Below, one piece after another: positions 19,522 to 27,451 of a stretch of DNA of 64,000 bases. Source of the stretch: Bacteroidales bacterium. GTDB lineage: Bacteria > Bacteroidota > Bacteroidia > Bacteroidales > P3. The notes below the pieces were generated by a model. It had not been told where the DNA came from. It worked only from the letters and a program-made list of their open reading frames with translations, and did no database searches. Made by a program: the position numbers and the translations under genes. The DNA is taken from positions 1 through 64,000 of the forward strand of contig JAILAT010000035.1 of assembly GCA_024681475.1 (NCBI GenBank), written 5' to 3'. Numbering within the stretch: the first letter of the stretch is position 1; each line of letters opens with the position of its first letter.

Positions 19522-21582
19522 ATGAAAAAAACATTTGTATTCACCATGGCTCTGATCCTCGCCTTCTCGGCCCTGGCACAGATCGAGCCTGTCAACAAGG
19601 AGTTGCGTCTGCAATCGATCCTTCAGACCTTCCAACAACGCGACGTCGCCAACCGCAAAGTGCATGCCGACTACCCTGTGGCACCTGCACCCAAAGATGC
19701 CGACAGTCCTAAGGGCGGCCTCGACTTGCCTGCAAACAACTGGTTCCCGGGCGAGTGGGAGGAGGTCAAGGCCATCGCCGTGACCTGCTACTACGACTAC
19801 TTGGTTCCCGGCCACGAGAACGACAACTACTGGTATGCCGACCCCATCGTGAGCGGCTATGCCGACTACTACCACTATAGCGGTGGCTGGCAGAGACAGG
19901 GCGGCGGCCCCTATGTCGCCTCTCCGGCGCTCAACTCGGCATCGTATGGCGAGTTTGTCAATGTCTTCCTCTACCTGATGGATGCCATCCAGCTCGGCGG
20001 CGCCGAGGCATGGGTCCGCATCGAGAACGCCAGCGACAGCACCCTCATCAAGAACAAGCTGACAAGCATGAACCTCCGCACCAACAAGCTGAAATGGATT
20101 ATCGGCACCGGCAACTCATTCTGGTTCCGCGACTGCGGCCCCATAGCATTCTACTATGGCGATGAGGACAACGTGGGCATGGTCGACTTCGGCTACTACA
20201 CCGGCCGTGCGCTCGACGACTCGCTGCCCTCACTGATTGAGGAGCAGATGGGCATTCCCAACTACATCACGATGGTGAAGTGGGAAGGCGGCAACTGCCT
20301 CGTCGACGGCGCTGGCATGGTGATCAGCAGCGACGCCATCTACAGCGGCAACATGAGCGGCCAAGGCCAATACACCTGGGACGGCGTGAACCCCAGCAGT
20401 ATCCATGTCACCAGCAAGCCCGCCCTCAACCAGCAGAAGGTAAAAGACTCCCTGGCACACATCATGGGTCCCCGCGGCTGCCACATCATCCCTGCTTTCC
20501 ACTATGACGGCGGCACCGGCCACATCGACCTCTACGCCGACATGATCGACGAGAACGAGTTCGTTTTCAGCCAGTTCCCCGAAGCCTACAGCAACTGGGT
20601 CGACTACAAGACTGCCGCCAAGAACATCGACAGCCTCTGCAGCTGGACGAGTGTGTTCGGCAACAAGTTCAAATGCCACTACATCCCCTTCCCCTGCACC
20701 GACAACGGCGGCACCTTCGCCAGCCAGACATCGTACAACCAGAGCTACACGCGCACCTATAGCAACCACACCTTCGTGAACAATGTGCTGATTCAGCCCG
20801 TCTTCTCCACCGTCAGCAACGGCCAGCCCACCGCCCAGTGGGACCGCGACCGCTTCGAGGCTGTGAAACGCGCCTATCCCGGCTACACCGTCTACCCCAT
20901 CAACGTGAAGTCGTTCGACGGCTCTGGCGGCGCTATCCACTGCATCACCAAGCAGATCCCCGCCGACAACCCGGTGCGCATCCTGCATCCCTCCATCACC
21001 GGCAACACGCTCATGACCTATGCCAACACCAACGCCCCCATCACGGCTAAAATCCACAACAAGAGCGGTATCGCAAGCGCCAAGGTTGTCTACCGCGTCA
21101 ACGGCGGCAACTGGAATGAGGCCGCACTGACCCCCGGCGCCGACGACGAGTTCTCGGGCAGCATCCCCACTACATCGTTCACCACTTCGGGCGGCAGCAA
21201 CAAGGTGGAATACTACATCAGCGCCACCAGCAACAACGGCAAGACGATCACCAAGCCCATACCCGCATCCCAGGGCGGCTACTACACCTTCTACGTGGGC
21301 TCCCAGCCTGTGGGCATCGAGAATGCTGAGCAGCAGCATTTCGGCCAGTTCTTCCCCAACCCCGCCGACGGCAGGGCCAACGTCGAAATCAGCCTCGCCG
21401 AGGGCAGCCACTACGATGTGACCATCGTCGACCAGCTGGGTCGTGTGGCACACCGTTCCACTCTCGACGCACAGGGCGACATCGTCTACTCCATCGACAC
21501 CCACAAACTTGCCAGCGGTGTCTACAACGTAGTCTTCTCCAACGGCAACGAGCGCATCGTGCGCCGCATCGTCGTGAAATAA
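19522..21582 (+). CDS. Exported Porphyromonas-type peptidylarginine deiminase homologue with T9SS type-A domain
   Basis: Secreted enzyme of 686 residues. Order: signal peptide (1-19), a propeptide-like stretch, a pentein-fold deiminase domain (about 70-490), an Ig-like domain (about 505-600) and a T9SS type-A sorting domain (about 615-686, with FPNPADGRANVEISLAEG and LASGVYNVVF). Candidate catalytic residues in order are D204 (FWFRDCGP), H334-x-D336 (TGHIDLYAD) and C474 (GGAIHCITKQ), the Asp/His/Asp/Cys set of PPAD and agmatine deiminases. The domain order copies P. gingivalis PPAD. Substrate could be peptidyl-arginine, free arginine or agmatine; the loop GYYTGRALDD, which lies where PPAD places substrate-carboxylate arginines, has one Arg, so specificity is uncertain. 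It follows kce by 36 bases. Confidence 0.85.
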   Translation: MKKTFVFTMALILAFSALAQIEPVNKELRLQSILQTFQQRDVANRKVHADYPVAPAPKDADSPKGGLDLPANNWFPGEWEEVKAIAVTCYYDYLVPGHENDNYWYADPIVSGYADYYHYSGGWQRQGGGPYVASPALNSASYGEFVNVFLYLMDAIQLGGAEAWVRIENASDSTLIKNKLTSMNLRTNKLKWIIGTGNSFWFRDCGPIAFYYGDEDNVGMVDFGYYTGRALDDSLPSLIEEQMGIPNYITMVKWEGGNCLVDGAGMVISSDAIYSGNMSGQGQYTWDGVNPSSIHVTSKPALNQQKVKDSLAHIMGPRGCHIIPAFHYDGGTGHIDLYADMIDENEFVFSQFPEAYSNWVDYKTAAKNIDSLCSWTSVFGNKFKCHYIPFPCTDNGGTFASQTSYNQSYTRTYSNHTFVNNVLIQPVFSTVSNGQPTAQWDRDRFEAVKRAYPGYTVYPINVKSFDGSGGAIHCITKQIPADNPVRILHPSITGNTLMTYANTNAPITAKIHNKSGIASAKVVYRVNGGNWNEAALTPGADDEFSGSIPTTSFTTSGGSNKVEYYISATSNNGKTITKPIPASQGGYYTFYVGSQPVGIENAEQQHFGQFFPNPADGRANVEISLAEGSHYDVTIVDQLGRVAHRSTLDAQGDIVYSIDTHKLASGVYNVVFSNGNERIVRRIVVK

Positions 21583-21600
21583 AGGGACTCCACGAAAGCA

Positions 21601-22209
21601 ATGTACGTTGACTTTCACACTCATAGACCAACAGCGGAGGGTGTCGTCACCCCCCGCTGTTTTGGTATTCACCCCTGGGATATCGACTCCGAGCAGTCCT
21701 CCGACTACGACGCTTTCCGCCGTCGCCATCTGGAGCGTTTCAACGCTGCCGAGATGATTGGTGAATGCGGACTCGACAGGCTCTATCCCACCGACTACGG
21801 GCGCCAAAAGGAACTCTTCGCCTGGCAGGCCATGCTGGCCGACGAGCTGGGCAAGCCCATGGTGGTGCACTGTGTGCGTGCCATGGACGATGTCGTGGCG
21901 CTGCGCAAGAAGTTGCGCAGCACACCCTGGTTCATCCACGGCTTCATTGGCGGCATCGAGCAGGCGCAACAGCTGCACCACGCCGGCATCGGCATCTCCT
22001 TGGGCGCCGCCATTCTCGACAAGCGTCACCACAAGCTCCGCAACTGTCTGGCGCAGACCTCCTTGCCCTTCTTTTTGGAGACCGACGACAGCAGCTGCAC
22101 CATCGAGACCATCTACGACGAGGCGGCGGCGCTACGTCACGAAGAGAAAGAAATGCTCGCCGAAACAATAAAACAACGCTACATGACGTTATTTCAAAAA
22201 AACATCTAG
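21601..22209 (+). CDS. TatD family metal-dependent hydrolase
   Basis: Metallohydrolase of 202 residues, short for the family (usually about 260). The metal-ligand set is readable: HxH at FHTHRP (H6, H8), GECGLD with the bridging Glu, MVVHCVRA, WFIHGFIGG and ETDDS. TatD proteins act as 3'-5' DNA/RNA exonucleases in DNA repair; many homologues are uncharacterised. The shortness comes from reduced loops between the ligands, not from a frameshift. It starts 18 bases after the deiminase gene and is followed at 20 bases by trmH. Confidence 0.88.
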   Translation: MYVDFHTHRPTAEGVVTPRCFGIHPWDIDSEQSSDYDAFRRRHLERFNAAEMIGECGLDRLYPTDYGRQKELFAWQAMLADELGKPMVVHCVRAMDDVVALRKKLRSTPWFIHGFIGGIEQAQQLHHAGIGISLGAAILDKRHHKLRNCLAQTSLPFFLETDDSSCTIETIYDEAAALRHEEKEMLAETIKQRYMTLFQKNI

Positions 22210-22229
22210 CATCCTCCAAAAAGACCATC

Positions 22230-22943
22230 ATGCCTGAAAGACATCTCAATACCCCCGGACCGTTCGACGGCCTCACTTTCGAAGAGAAGCAAGCCCTCTA
22301 CGACACCCTCAGCGAGCTCTATTCCGACAACAAGCGCCAGCTCTTCGACCGTCTGGTGCTGAACCGCACACGCCACTTCGCCGTCGTGCTCGAAGAGATA
22401 TTCCAGAGCCACAACGCCAGCGCCGTGCTGCGCAGCTGCGACTGCTTCGGCGTGCAGGATGTCCATGTCATCGAGGAGCGCAACCGCTATCAGCCCAACC
22501 CCGAGGTGGCCATGGGCTCCAACAAGTGGGTCGACTGGTACAAGCACCCCAGCATCACCGACGCCTACGACCACCTGCACCGCCATGGCTATCAAGTCAT
22601 TGCCACACTGCCCCACGAGAAAGACACCCTCATCGGCGACCTCGACATCAGCCGCCCCACAGCCCTCGTCTTCGGCACCGAGCTCACTGGCCTCTCCGAC
22701 GAGGCCATTGCCCACGCCGACGGCTACGTCAAGATACCCATGTACGGCTTCACCGAGAGCTTCAACATCAGCGTCTGCGCCGCGCTGAGCCTCTTCAGCC
22801 TCACGGAGCGGATGCGCAAAGACCCCGCCATCCATTGGCAGCTGAGCCCCGAAGAGCAGACCACGCTGAAACTCTACTGGAGCCTGCAGGTCATCAAAGA
22901 CGGCGAGCGAGTGCTGCAAGAAATCATGGACAGAAGAAGATAG
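22230..22943 (+). CDS. trmH: TrmH-like tRNA (Gm18) 2'-O-methyltransferase
   Basis: SPOUT methyltransferase of 237 residues. The N-terminal helical part (RLVLNRTRHFAVVLEEIFQS) precedes HNASAVLRSCDCFGVQDVHV, the knot motifs ALVFGTELTGLSDEA and IPMYGFTESFNISVCAALSL, where the Glu, Asn and Ser match the family's catalytic and SAM-binding loop. Start is ATG 22230 (MPERHLN); the longer open frame overlaps tatD and is out of character. TrmH methylates G18 in the D-loop of tRNAs. It is the last gene before the accessory island. Confidence 0.93.
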   Translation: MPERHLNTPGPFDGLTFEEKQALYDTLSELYSDNKRQLFDRLVLNRTRHFAVVLEEIFQSHNASAVLRSCDCFGVQDVHVIEERNRYQPNPEVAMGSNKWVDWYKHPSITDAYDHLHRHGYQVIATLPHEKDTLIGDLDISRPTALVFGTELTGLSDEAIAHADGYVKIPMYGFTESFNISVCAALSLFSLTERMRKDPAIHWQLSPEEQTTLKLYWSLQVIKDGERVLQEIMDRRR

Positions 22944-22952
22944 TTATTCCTA

Positions 22953-23006
22953 AGTTGCGGCGGATTGCAATTCCGCCGCAACTACCGAACATTCGAACCG
23001 ACAAGG
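22953..23006 (+). repeat. Palindromic dispersed element, copy 1
   Basis: A 31-base palindrome with 12-base arms (AGTTGCGGCGGA / TCCGCCGCAACT) around TTGCAAT, followed by a 23-base tail beginning ACCGAACATTCG. Copy 3 (28266-28319) is its reverse complement, identical over the palindrome and at 21 of 23 tail bases. It lies just after trmH and could also act as a terminator. Confidence 0.85.
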
Positions 23007-23032
23007 GAATTAAGGCAATAGTATAACCGGAT

Positions 23033-23356
23033 CTAGTCTAAATACCAGTGAAATACAGGATCAAAAACAAAAAATAAGATCCACCAAAGAAACGCTATTA
23101 TAAAATGTTTCCGGCGGCTCTTAAAAAATGACCAACTAGGCTTGACAAGTGACATAACAATAAAAAACAACATAAGAGGGATATGTAAACAAAGGTTGTC
23201 ATGTGGATCATATGTAATATCATAAAAAGTCTTGGTAATATCCCAATTTCCACTATGTTCACTATACTTATACAAAAACCAATAGGTATATATAATCAAG
23301 TAATTTAGTATAAGTGGTAGATACACCATTAGAAATGTTGTGATTTTTTGTCTCAT
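23033..23356 (-). CDS. Small membrane protein downstream of Rhs tip (putative immunity protein)
   Basis: No family recognised. The 107-residue product has three likely membrane helices (FLMVYLPLILNYLIIYTYW near the start, IPLMLFFIVMSLV in the middle, FIIAFLWWILFFVF near the end) and a basic loop (FFKSRRKHF). It starts two bases after the Rhs-tip stop in the same direction, and both are AT-rich compared with the surroundings. A small gene tightly coupled behind an Rhs C-terminal toxin often encodes the immunity protein, and a membrane-embedded one would fit a toxin acting at the inner membrane. That role is inference from position. Confidence 0.55.
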   Translation of the reverse strand: MRQKITTFLMVYLPLILNYLIIYTYWFLYKYSEHSGNWDITKTFYDITYDPHDNLCLHIPLMLFFIVMSLVKPSWSFFKSRRKHFIIAFLWWILFFVFDPVFHWYLD

Positions 23357-23358
23357 GG

Positions 23359-24237
23359 CTAATTGCTTCTGTTAAATAAGGCATCCCAATCTCTGTCAGA
23401 TTCTTTTTTTATCCTTTTAGAGAAACCGACTGTGTGAATATTAATGAAATCTGCCTTAAGATAGTCATGCCAAAAATCGCCATTCCACCCACCTTTGAAA
23501 GGAATAAAAGATGCGCCCAACGACTTTTTTTTCGAAGAGACAATTCTTCTGTAAATAATTTGATTAGTTATACGAACTTTTAGACCGTCTGGCATTTTGA
23601 AAACTTTGCCTTTTTTTATATGAGGAGCGGCAATACCATCGGTTGATGCATACAGATCCGTGTGAGGTGGAATTGGATATGCATTTGAGGTGAAATATCC
23701 GGGGTTCATGTCAACATCACCTTTTACTCCCTCTGGCTTATAATAGATGGTATAGTCGCTCTCATTCGACACAGTGGGAATAAGTCTTTCTCCTCCGTTA
23801 TTGACTACAGTCTTCCAATCCTTGTCTGAGATACGAATCCCTTCACCATATTTGCTAAGATAGTGACCTTCCTGTTCCGCCAGGTCATGACTCATTCCCT
23901 GCTGAAATTTGCTTTTGTCCATAACAATAGCTTCCCCTCCATAGCCTTCATCGTCAGTGCCAAGCAGTTTCCCTTCTGTGCTAAAAATTGGATTCACCTC
24001 TTCCCCGTCCGGATCCACCAGCTTCAGCGGGTTCCAGGCGCAGTAGGCGTAGGGACTTATTGAGGGGTATTTGTCGGCCATGGGGTCGACGCTGAGCCAG
24101 AGAGTCGTGAGGGTGTTTTCGAGGTATCTTGCACCGAAGTAACTGTACCCTGTTTCGAGGTCTAACTCCTTGCCCGTGAAGTCCATCTGCCAGAAATGGC
24201 CGTTTTTGTGGTTGTATGTCACGCCCGTCGTCGTCAT
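23359..24237 (-). CDS. Orphan Rhs-core tip with unknown C-terminal domain
   Basis: 292-residue protein made of the last part of an Rhs-associated core (TGKELDLETGYSYFGARYLE, LWLSVDPMADKYPSISPYAY, CAWNPLKLVDPDGEE, about residues 21-85) followed by about 210 residues of unrecognised sequence. There are no YD repeats and no signal peptide. Start 24237 (MTTTGVTYNHKNG) is preferred; an upstream in-frame Met at 24282 is possible. DNA turns AT-rich just after the VDPDG codons, as when a toxin tip is swapped onto a conserved core. The C-terminal half has YTIYYKPEG, MPDGLKVRITNQIIYRR and a WHDYLKADFINIHT stretch. It resembles the polymorphic-toxin layout, but truncation leaves doubt about delivery. 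Confidence 0.7.
   Translation of the reverse strand: MTTTGVTYNHKNGHFWQMDFTGKELDLETGYSYFGARYLENTLTTLWLSVDPMADKYPSISPYAYCAWNPLKLVDPDGEEVNPIFSTEGKLLGTDDEGYGGEAIVMDKSKFQQGMSHDLAEQEGHYLSKYGEGIRISDKDWKTVVNNGGERLIPTVSNESDYTIYYKPEGVKGDVDMNPGYFTSNAYPIPPHTDLYASTDGIAAPHIKKGKVFKMPDGLKVRITNQIIYRRIVSSKKKSLGASFIPFKGGWNGDFWHDYLKADFINIHTVGFSKRIKKESDRDWDALFNRSN
24009..24180 (-). repeat. Inverted Rhs-core repeat, left copy
   Basis: The 172 bases coding the Rhs core on the minus strand match 26590-26761 on the plus strand at roughly 86-87 % by hand count, with two exact runs of about 25 bases. Similarity ends at the VDP(D/N)G codons, where the two tips diverge completely. Confidence 0.8.
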
Positions 24238-24366
24238 TTTACATCTTCGTTGCCCTGTTGATATGATAACGACAAAAACCACGTTCTAGTATGTTCCGTC
24301 GCTGCATTTTGTTCTTGAAACCAAGATGTCCCAGTCTCAGTCATCTGAATCCGGGATTGAAAATCC

Positions 24367-25149
24367 CTATACTTCATTGCGGCGGATTGCAAATCCGCCG
24401 CAACTAAAACCAAGGAACATCCGCGCCGTCATGGGGCTGCGGCGCTGGAACAGCCCTGTCAGTGTGTCGCGGCCTAAACCTGTCACACGGTGGTGGTACA
24501 GACCGCTGTCGGCATAGTGCCACACATGGCGACCGCTGCCGTCAAGGTAGTCTACAGGCCCCAGTGTGATTCCGTAGCGCAGTGCCAGGGCACTCTGCAC
24601 CTTGCGCAGCGCAGCAGTGCCCATACGTCCTTCATAGTATAGCACCTCGGCGATTTTCACCGCTCCATCACCTCCAAGCGTCAGCCGCACATGGCTGCCG
24701 AGGCTGTCGCCAGAAGTCAGCGATGACACTGACTGCCGAAGCGTGCTGATGGCTGGAGTGCCCTCCGTTTGCGATGCATAGCGCACCGAGGTGCTGTCCA
24801 TCAGCATCCGCTCGGTGGTCAGCCCCCGTGTGGAACCGTCACCATAGTCAAGCCGCCACAGCATGGCCTCACTGTCGGCCAGCGCTTTGTATACTATTAT
24901 AAGTGTGTAGTCCTCGTCATAGGGCACGCTGTCGAAGACTTTCGTCTCTCCGGCCATCAGTGTGGCGGGATTGTAGTTCAGGACCTCTGAGCCTGCCTGA
25001 CAAGGAGCGCTTCGCCAATGGAACGCCGGCGTGGGCATACTCCCTGAAGAGTATGGAACAGTCATGCCTCCATTCTGCCCTTGGGCAGCAAAACGACAAA
25101 ACAGCATAACAGCGACGACAATAAAGCTTTTCTGTATCAATGTTTTCAT
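24367..25149 (-). pseudogene. Truncated T9SS-type surface protein, 3' end replaced by palindromic element
   Basis: Signal peptide MKTLIQKSFIVVAVMLFCRF (start 25149) is followed by about 225 residues with motifs seen in N-terminal parts of large Bacteroidetes surface proteins (YNPATLMAGETKVF, LALRYGITLGPVDYLDGSGR, HVWHYADSGLYHHRVTGLGR). The frame then runs into the palindromic element, which supplies the last codons (SCGGFAIRRNEV) and the stop. No sorting domain remains. A perfect promoter still precedes it (25204-25234). The remaining 260 residues may still be made and exported to the periplasm, but secretion by T9SS would need the lost C-terminus. Confidence 0.7.
24377..24403 (+). repeat. 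Palindromic dispersed element, copy 2
   Basis: TTGCGGCGGATTGCAAATCC continuing to GCCGCAA: the same palindrome as 22953 with one centre base changed. A diverged tail containing GAACATCCGCGCCG follows at 24415-24428. It lies inside the 3' end of the truncated surface-protein gene. Just before it, 24353-24367 holds a second small palindrome, GGGATT-GAA-AATCCC. Confidence 0.8.
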
Positions 25150-25203
25150 TTCCAATCGTTTATTCCTATTTCCTATCATAATAAACATCTCTAATAACAA
25201 TTG

Positions 25204-25234
25204 CAAAGATACAAACATTATTCTATTCTGCAAA
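25204..25234 (-). promoter_or_regulatory. Perfect Bacteroidetes promoter for the truncated surface-protein gene
   Basis: On the minus strand TTTG (25234-25231), 19 bases, then TATCTTTG (25211-25204). This matches TTTG-N19-TAnnTTTG exactly and lies 55 bases before the ATG at 25149. Confidence 0.75.
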
Positions 25235-25325
25235 TTATATTTGCATTTTTTCTCCCTAATAAATTAAAGTATATAGAATAAATTGCACTGTTGCACAGAC
25301 CCGCGGGGATCCATGGTTCGGATCT

Positions 25326-26321
25326 TCATTGTTCCAACCGCGGCAGCTTCTTCACCGCCTTGGCCATGGTGCTGTTCATCAGGTCTGCATACACCTGTGT
25401 GGTGCCGATGTCCGAATGGCACATCAGCTGCTGCACCGTGAATATCGGCACCTCCTTGGTCAACAGCAGCACACAGAATGTGTGGCGCGCTATGTGGAAA
25501 GTCACCGGCTTCTTGATTTTCGCCTCTTTGCACCACTTCCGCAACGTCGCATTGACATAAGGGTTCGTCACCTTGTCGAACACGTGCTCACCCTTGCGCT
25601 CCATCCCATGCAACAGGGCCTCCGCGTCGGCGCACAGGGGAAGTCTCTCGTGGGTGTCTGTCTTCTGCTGGTGGAACTCCAACTGCAGATGTTTGCCGTT
25701 ACGTTTCACATCCTTCCACCGCAGGCCGAGCACATCGCCGAAACGCAGCCCCGTCAAGCATGAGAACAGGAACATCGACATGATGTTGCCGTACTCTTCT
25801 GGCAGCGGGTGCCGCATCATCCTCTTCAGCTCCGCCTCCGTCAGGAAGCACTTCTTCGTCTGCACCTTCTTGGGCCGCTTCACACGTTGCAGCACCCTGT
25901 CGTCGAACAGACCGTTCCTGTAAGCGTCGTGAAGCACACAGGTAAGTTTCTGAAAATGCAGCCGCACGGTGCCCTGCCCCAAACCCCGTGAATGCAGATA
26001 TGCCACAAAACCCTCTAGATACTCTGTGTTCACCCGCTCCAGCAAGCAGTCGCCGTAGGCCTCCAGATAGTTGCACATCAGCTTGTAAGTCCCTTTGGTG
26101 CTCTCCTTCACCGTGCTGCGTTCCATATATCGGCGCGCATATTCCAGCAGCCCCACCATGGAACGCTCCTCCGCAGCCCTGCAGTCCAACTGAGCCTCAT
26201 AGCAGAACCTTCTGCCTGTACCTGCATCATCGGAATTCAGCGAAATCCGCAACTCGCCACTGGCCGAATAGCCGATGGACGCCACGGAAAAGGGAAAATT
26301 TGATTCGATAATAACATTCAT
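25326..26321 (-). CDS. Tyrosine recombinase / integrase
   Basis: Site-specific recombinase of 331 residues. An N-terminal arm-type region and a SAM-like core-binding domain (about 75-175: YARRYMERSTVKESTKGTYK) precede the catalytic domain. Catalytic set: Arg in CLTGLRFGDVLGL, Lys in QQKTDTHERLPL, HxxR in FHIARHTF, His in LMCHSDIGTT and the nucleophile Tyr in TQVYADLMN. All are intact, so it should be active. It lies between the two inverted Rhs-tip cassettes. Its codon use is GC-rich like the chromosome, unlike the toxin tips. It could be the island's integrase or a local invertase; no attachment sites were confirmed. Confidence 0.92.
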   Translation of the reverse strand: MNVIIESNFPFSVASIGYSASGELRISLNSDDAGTGRRFCYEAQLDCRAAEERSMVGLLEYARRYMERSTVKESTKGTYKLMCNYLEAYGDCLLERVNTEYLEGFVAYLHSRGLGQGTVRLHFQKLTCVLHDAYRNGLFDDRVLQRVKRPKKVQTKKCFLTEAELKRMMRHPLPEEYGNIMSMFLFSCLTGLRFGDVLGLRWKDVKRNGKHLQLEFHQQKTDTHERLPLCADAEALLHGMERKGEHVFDKVTNPYVNATLRKWCKEAKIKKPVTFHIARHTFCVLLLTKEVPIFTVQQLMCHSDIGTTQVYADLMNSTMAKAVKKLPRLEQ

Positions 26322-26403
26322 ATTTCCAGTTATTTAAACAATAAATAATAATCCATTATGGACCATAAAGATACTTTTTTACCGGCAATTCACCAAAAAA
26401 AAG

Positions 26404-26411
26404 TATTTTTG
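26404..26411 (+). promoter_or_regulatory. -7 box for the right Rhs-tip cassette
   Basis: TATTTTTG matches TAnnTTTG and ends 19 bases before the ATG at 26431. No TTTG -33 box at the right distance. It suggests the right-hand cassette is transcribed from its own start rather than as part of a longer rhs gene. Confidence 0.5.
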
Positions 26412-26430
26412 CATCACAAACAGAGAAAAG

Positions 26431-27441
26431 ATGCCCACCCAGAAACACGCTCCCAACACCGGCAAAACGAGGCTGACAATCCCCGTCTCGGCATCTCTTT
26501 TTTGCACCTTTTCTTCAAAAAAGACGAATCCGGCATTTTTTCAAACCCCTTGCCAGACAATCACTTTCAGCCATTCATGCTCCTACTCTTTCACGGGCAA
26601 GGAGTTAGACCCCGAAACAGGCTACAGCTACTTCGGCGCCCGATACCTGGACCACACCCCGCTGACCCTCTGGCTCAGCGTCGACCCCATGGCTGACAAA
26701 TACCCCTCCATCAGCCCCTACGCCTACTGCGCCTGGAACCCTTTGAAACTGGTGGACCCGAACGGAAGAGAGCTAGTTTCGAATGATGACATTATCATTA
26801 AAGGGAAAAACAATTCCAGTTTGACCATTGTGACTTCTGCAGTCAATCTAACAATACATACTGACAAGGATTTTCATGGCAACCATGTAGTTGATGCCGG
26901 TTCGGCAAAGATTGCAATAGGATATGAGGTTGGTGTGGATGGAGCAGGTTCTGCTGTATTTCAAACTTCGGGAAAAGCATATATGCAAAGTGTCATGTTC
27001 TTCGGGGGCAAATATGATGGCTATTGGTATGATTATCTGGGCGGTGAGGCGCAACTGAATATTTCCAACATCGCAGAAGGAACTGTTGGGATACATAAGA
27101 ATTGGTTTATAGGGGTTTATACTGGAAAAGCAAAGGAGTTTAATCCGAAATCTTTCGCAGGAAGATACTATGGTGTTGATGTTGGTGCCTCCAGTAATTT
27201 ACTATTAGCAGGGCTCTCAATAGACGGGTCGTGGGCTCGTTCAATGAAAAAGGATTGGAATATTATAGCTTTGGGAGCATCATTTGTAGTTGGTCCCCAA
27301 ATAGATTTAGGAACAGAGCTTGTGGGGGTATATGGAGGGTCTAATCTTGGTGGAACAGTGTTAGTTACCCCAGAAATAGAAACCAAGGAACGCAAAATAT
27401 GGGATAGGGTAGGCAATTTTCTATTTCATAAACCTAACTAA
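26431..27441 (+). CDS. Orphan Rhs-core tip with glycine-rich beta-type C-terminal domain
   Basis: 336 residues. The first 50 residues (MPTQKHAPNTGKTRL...) have low complexity and match nothing known. Residues about 53-113 are the Rhs core (TGKELDPETGYSYFGARYLD, LWLSVDPMADKYPSISPYAY, CAWNPLKLVDPNGRE). The remaining roughly 220 residues form an AT-rich module dominated by alternating strand-like segments and glycine (IAIGYEVGVDGAGSAVFQTS, NISNIAEGTVGIHKNW, YYGVDVGASSNLLLAGLSID, LGTELVGVYGGSNLGGT). I do not recognise it; a beta-barrel or beta-sandwich toxin is possible. YD repeats and export signal are missing. The next gene follows after 10 bases. Confidence 0.7.
   Translation: MPTQKHAPNTGKTRLTIPVSASLFCTFSSKKTNPAFFQTPCQTITFSHSCSYSFTGKELDPETGYSYFGARYLDHTPLTLWLSVDPMADKYPSISPYAYCAWNPLKLVDPNGRELVSNDDIIIKGKNNSSLTIVTSAVNLTIHTDKDFHGNHVVDAGSAKIAIGYEVGVDGAGSAVFQTSGKAYMQSVMFFGGKYDGYWYDYLGGEAQLNISNIAEGTVGIHKNWFIGVYTGKAKEFNPKSFAGRYYGVDVGASSNLLLAGLSIDGSWARSMKKDWNIIALGASFVVGPQIDLGTELVGVYGGSNLGGTVLVTPEIETKERKIWDRVGNFLFHKPN
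26590..26761 (+). repeat. Inverted Rhs-core repeat, right copy
   Basis: Plus-strand partner of 24009-24180. Together they form a pair of 172-base inverted repeats about 2.4 kb apart, enclosing the truncated surface-protein gene, the integrase and the first bases of both cassettes. Confidence 0.8.
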
Positions 27442-27451
27442 TCTCTATCTA

